From: Acidicapsa ligni
GTDB taxonomy: Bacteria; Acidobacteriota; Terriglobia; Terriglobales; Acidobacteriaceae
Assembly: GCF_025685655.1 (NCBI RefSeq)
Contig: NZ_JAGSYG010000003.1
Coordinates: 434,001-498,000 of the forward strand
Reading direction: 5' to 3'
DNA: 64,000 nucleotides
The notes beneath the pieces were generated by a model. It was not told the DNA's origin. It made no database searches and saw nothing but the letters and a program-made list of their open reading frames with translations. Within the stretch, counting starts at the first letter, position 1. Every line of letters starts with the position of its first letter. Shown piece by piece: positions 61,766 to 64,000 of the stretch. The position numbers and the translations under genes were made by a program.

Positions 61766-63832
61766 ATGAGTACCACGAAGCCAATCCATGGTCGTAATCG
61801 CGTTGTCATCGAAGAGGTAACTCCACAAATTGGCACCGGAGTCAACGCAGGCCTTTATCCCGCATGTCGCATTGTCGGCGATGAAGTCGTCGTAAGCGCT
61901 GCTATCTTTGCCGACGGCCACGACCATCTGGCGGCGCGACTCCTGTACCGCAAAAACTCCGACAAACGTTGGATCTCCGCACCGATGACTGCCACATCCA
62001 ATGACCTCTGGACTGGCTCATTCCAAGTGGACAAGCTCGGCTCCTGGAGCTTCACCGTTCAAGGCTGGATCGATCATTTCGACACCTGGGTCAGCGATAC
62101 GAAAAAGCGGCTCGCGGCGCAGCCCGATCCGCAAAATCCCGATCCGAATGCAACTCCACAGGATATTCCGCTGGCCTTTCGTTCCGGCGCGATCCTGATT
62201 CGCGATGCAGCAAAAAAAGCACGCGGTGCCGACTCCAGGCGCCTGCTCCAGGTGGCCGAATCCCTCACAGCCGAGGCGGATCAGAATGCCGATCTGTACG
62301 AATACCCGCTGACGCCCGAAATCGAAGCGTTGGTGAGTTCCTATCCTGATCTCACGCTTGCGACCCGCTACGCGCCTGAACTGCCACTCTGGGTCGATCG
62401 CGAACGCGCCCGGTTCTCCGCATGGTATGAACTGTTCCCCCGTTCTGCTTCGTCCATACCGGGGCAGCATGGAACATTTGCCGACGTGGAAAATCAGCTT
62501 CCCGAAATCGCAGAGATGGGCTTTGATGTGCTGTATCTGCCGCCAATCCACCCCATTGGCCGCGCGTTTCGCAAGGGACCGAACAACTCCACAACCTCTG
62601 TAGAAAGCGACCTCGGCAGCCCCTGGGCCATCGGAGACAAGTCGCTGGCCTCGGCCAAAAACAAAGAGGATAACGGCGGCCACAAATCGATTCACCCACA
62701 GTTGGGAACATTCAAGAGCTTTGACAAGCTGGTCGCCGCAACGAAGGCACACGGTCTCGAAATCGCGCTGGACATTGCCTTCCAATGTTCCCCCGATCAT
62801 CCGTGGGTAACGGAGCACCCCGACTGGTTCGTCACCCGACCCGATGGCAGCATTCAATACGCTGAAAATCCTCCGAAGAAATATCAGGATATCTATCCGC
62901 TGAACTTCGAGTCGCATGACTGGCGCGGCTTGTGGGACGAGCTTTATTCCGTCTTTGAATTCTGGATCAAGCGCGGCGTCCATATCTTCCGCGTGGACAA
63001 TCCACACACCAAGGCGCTTCCCTTCTGGGAGTGGTGCCTCGGCAAGCTGCGCGAGCACTATCCGGATACGCTGTTCCTGGCGGAGGCTTTCACTCGTCCG
63101 CACGTTATGTATTCGCTTGCCAAGCGCGGCTTTACGCAGTCTTACACCTACTTCACCTGGCGCACAGACAAGGACGAGTTACAGACCTATCTCGAAGAGA
63201 TCACCAGGCCGCCTGTCAGCGATTTCTTTCAACCGAACTTCTGGCCCAACACGCCCGACATACTGCATCGGTCGTTACAGCAGGGCGGTCGCCCTGCCTT
63301 TATGCAACGCCTGATCCTCGCTGCAACCATGACTGCCAATTACGGCATCTACGGCCCCGCGTATGAGCTGGGCGAAAATACTCCGGCAACTCCGCCCGTG
63401 GGCAAAACCGAATCGGAAGAATATCTCGACAGTGAAAAATTTCAGATTCGTCAGCGCGATCGTAACGGACCGGGAACAATTGTTCCCCTGATCACGTCTC
63501 TCAACCAGATCCGTCGCGCCAATCCAGCGTTGCAATCGAATCTTTCGCTGCACTTTCACGATGCAGAAAACCCACAGATTCTCTGCTATTCAAAATCGAC
63601 CTCCGATTTCGAAAACACCGTTCTTGTCGCCATCAATCTGGATCCGTTCAATGAGCAATCCAGTTGGATTCATCTCGATCTCGAAAAACTCGGCATACCT
63701 TCCAACCAGGACTTTATCGTCGAAGACCTGCTGACAGGAGTAGCCTACACTTGGCAAGATCGCAGGAATTACGTGGCTCTCAAACCTGACCGCCAACCAG
63801 CGCACATCTTTCGTATTATCCGCCCGGTCTGA
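61766..63832 (+). CDS. glgE: Maltosyltransferase GlgE
   Basis: 688 residues, GH13 subfamily 3. It extends alpha-1,4-glucan using maltose 1-phosphate. The N-terminal beta domain (VIEEVTPQIGTGVNAGLYPA) precedes SAWYELFPRSASSIPGQHGT, then GFDVLYLPPIHPIGRAFRKG, nucleophile Asp in GVHIFRVDNPHTKALPFWEW and acid/base Glu in TLFLAEAFTRP. KYQDIYPLNFESHDW and NYGIYGPAYEL are further GlgE marks. treS follows 71 bases downstream, so trehalose-derived maltose feeds glucan synthesis. Confidence 0.93.
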   Translation: MSTTKPIHGRNRVVIEEVTPQIGTGVNAGLYPACRIVGDEVVVSAAIFADGHDHLAARLLYRKNSDKRWISAPMTATSNDLWTGSFQVDKLGSWSFTVQGWIDHFDTWVSDTKKRLAAQPDPQNPDPNATPQDIPLAFRSGAILIRDAAKKARGADSRRLLQVAESLTAEADQNADLYEYPLTPEIEALVSSYPDLTLATRYAPELPLWVDRERARFSAWYELFPRSASSIPGQHGTFADVENQLPEIAEMGFDVLYLPPIHPIGRAFRKGPNNSTTSVESDLGSPWAIGDKSLASAKNKEDNGGHKSIHPQLGTFKSFDKLVAATKAHGLEIALDIAFQCSPDHPWVTEHPDWFVTRPDGSIQYAENPPKKYQDIYPLNFESHDWRGLWDELYSVFEFWIKRGVHIFRVDNPHTKALPFWEWCLGKLREHYPDTLFLAEAFTRPHVMYSLAKRGFTQSYTYFTWRTDKDELQTYLEEITRPPVSDFFQPNFWPNTPDILHRSLQQGGRPAFMQRLILAATMTANYGIYGPAYELGENTPATPPVGKTESEEYLDSEKFQIRQRDRNGPGTIVPLITSLNQIRRANPALQSNLSLHFHDAENPQILCYSKSTSDFENTVLVAINLDPFNEQSSWIHLDLEKLGIPSNQDFIVEDLLTGVAYTWQDRRNYVALKPDRQPAHIFRIIRPV

Positions 63833-63903
63833 TCAGATTCAGCAGGCGGCAACGTAGCCGGATCACAGCATAGAGTGCATCCAATAGCTCGGAGAATAGA
63901 CGA

Positions 63904-64000
63904 TTGAAGAAGCTCGCAAGCGCAACCGATCCCCTCTGGTATAAAGACGCGATCATTTATGAATTGCATGTTCGTGCCTTTGCTGACTCCAACGGCGACG
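63904..64000 (+). CDS. treS: Trehalose synthase TreS, partial
   Basis: The gene runs off the right edge. From TTG 63904, with GGAG 9 bases upstream, it reads KLASATDPLWYKDAIIYELH then VRAFADSNGD, the conserved start of TreS (GH13 subfamily 16), which interconverts trehalose and maltose and is often fused to a maltokinase. Fusion cannot be checked here. Its place after glgE fits the TreS-GlgE pathway. Confidence 0.85.
   Translation, partial: MKKLASATDPLWYKDAIIYELHVRAFADSNGD

Overview
The window looks like chromosomal DNA of a soil Acidobacterium of the Terriglobus/Granulicella/Edaphobacter type. Signs of this are a TIGR03435-type soil protein, a fused E1 alpha-beta 2-oxoacid dehydrogenase, bacillithiol synthesis (BshA), a GlgE/TreS alpha-glucan route and a high-GC core with long intergenic C/T-rich repeats. 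No 16S rRNA is present, so the assignment is inference from gene content.

Bases 1-8723 differ from the rest: visibly lower GC, all genes on the minus strand, bounded by a tRNA-Val gene whose 3' end faces the block. Next to the tRNA lies a fragment of a phage/plasmid-type primase, then a 5'-truncated RHS gene, then an array of orphan RHS toxin tips each followed by an immunity-like gene. Five tips lack a start linked to an RHS core. Four sit directly behind an in-frame stop codon; in the fifth (5066-5560) the stop lies 15 codons before the junction and an ATG is available. All tips begin at or near the short sequence GGCCCAACA(G/A), which also occurs in the linker of the truncated RHS gene. 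The recognisable tips are peptidoglycan enzymes (M15 peptidase, GH24 lysozyme, two lytic-transglycosylase-like proteins) and their partners are secreted or membrane-anchored. One partner carries the Ivy-family lysozyme-inhibitor signature. This block reads as a silent store of periplasmic toxin/immunity cassettes on a genomic island.

From 8724 onward the window is mostly housekeeping. 8.9-16.3 kb holds a YdjC-type deacetylase with bshA, a LytS-like kinase, ribA, a DUF2090 aldolase-like gene, a DinB protein and a P-loop kinase. 16.7-22.3 kb holds gapA, pgk and tpiA, separated by repeats, a ridA remnant and a toxin-antitoxin-like nucleotidyltransferase pair. 26.5-31.7 kb encodes the ADP-heptose pathway for lipopolysaccharide (gmhA, hldE, gmhB, hldD) plus a heptosyltransferase. 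31.8-38.7 kb has the fused E1, a proton-pumping pyrophosphatase, two small secreted paralogues and an MscS channel. 38.8-50.6 kb has a DUF255 thioredoxin-like protein, acetyltransferase, beta-barrel, M20 peptidase, hydrolase-glycerate kinase pair, diguanylate cyclase, an ECF sigma/anti-sigma-like/Spy-like operon and araD. 51.9-56.2 kb is a PDZ-GAF-PAS histidine kinase with its sigma-54 response regulator. The right end carries gadB, an MFS exporter, glgE and the start of treS.

A dispersed intergenic repeat (a C/T-rich TTGCC tract ending in the palindrome ATTCCCGAAGGGAAT) occurs in at least six places. One copy sits exactly where the 5' part of a ridA gene in front of pgk is missing.
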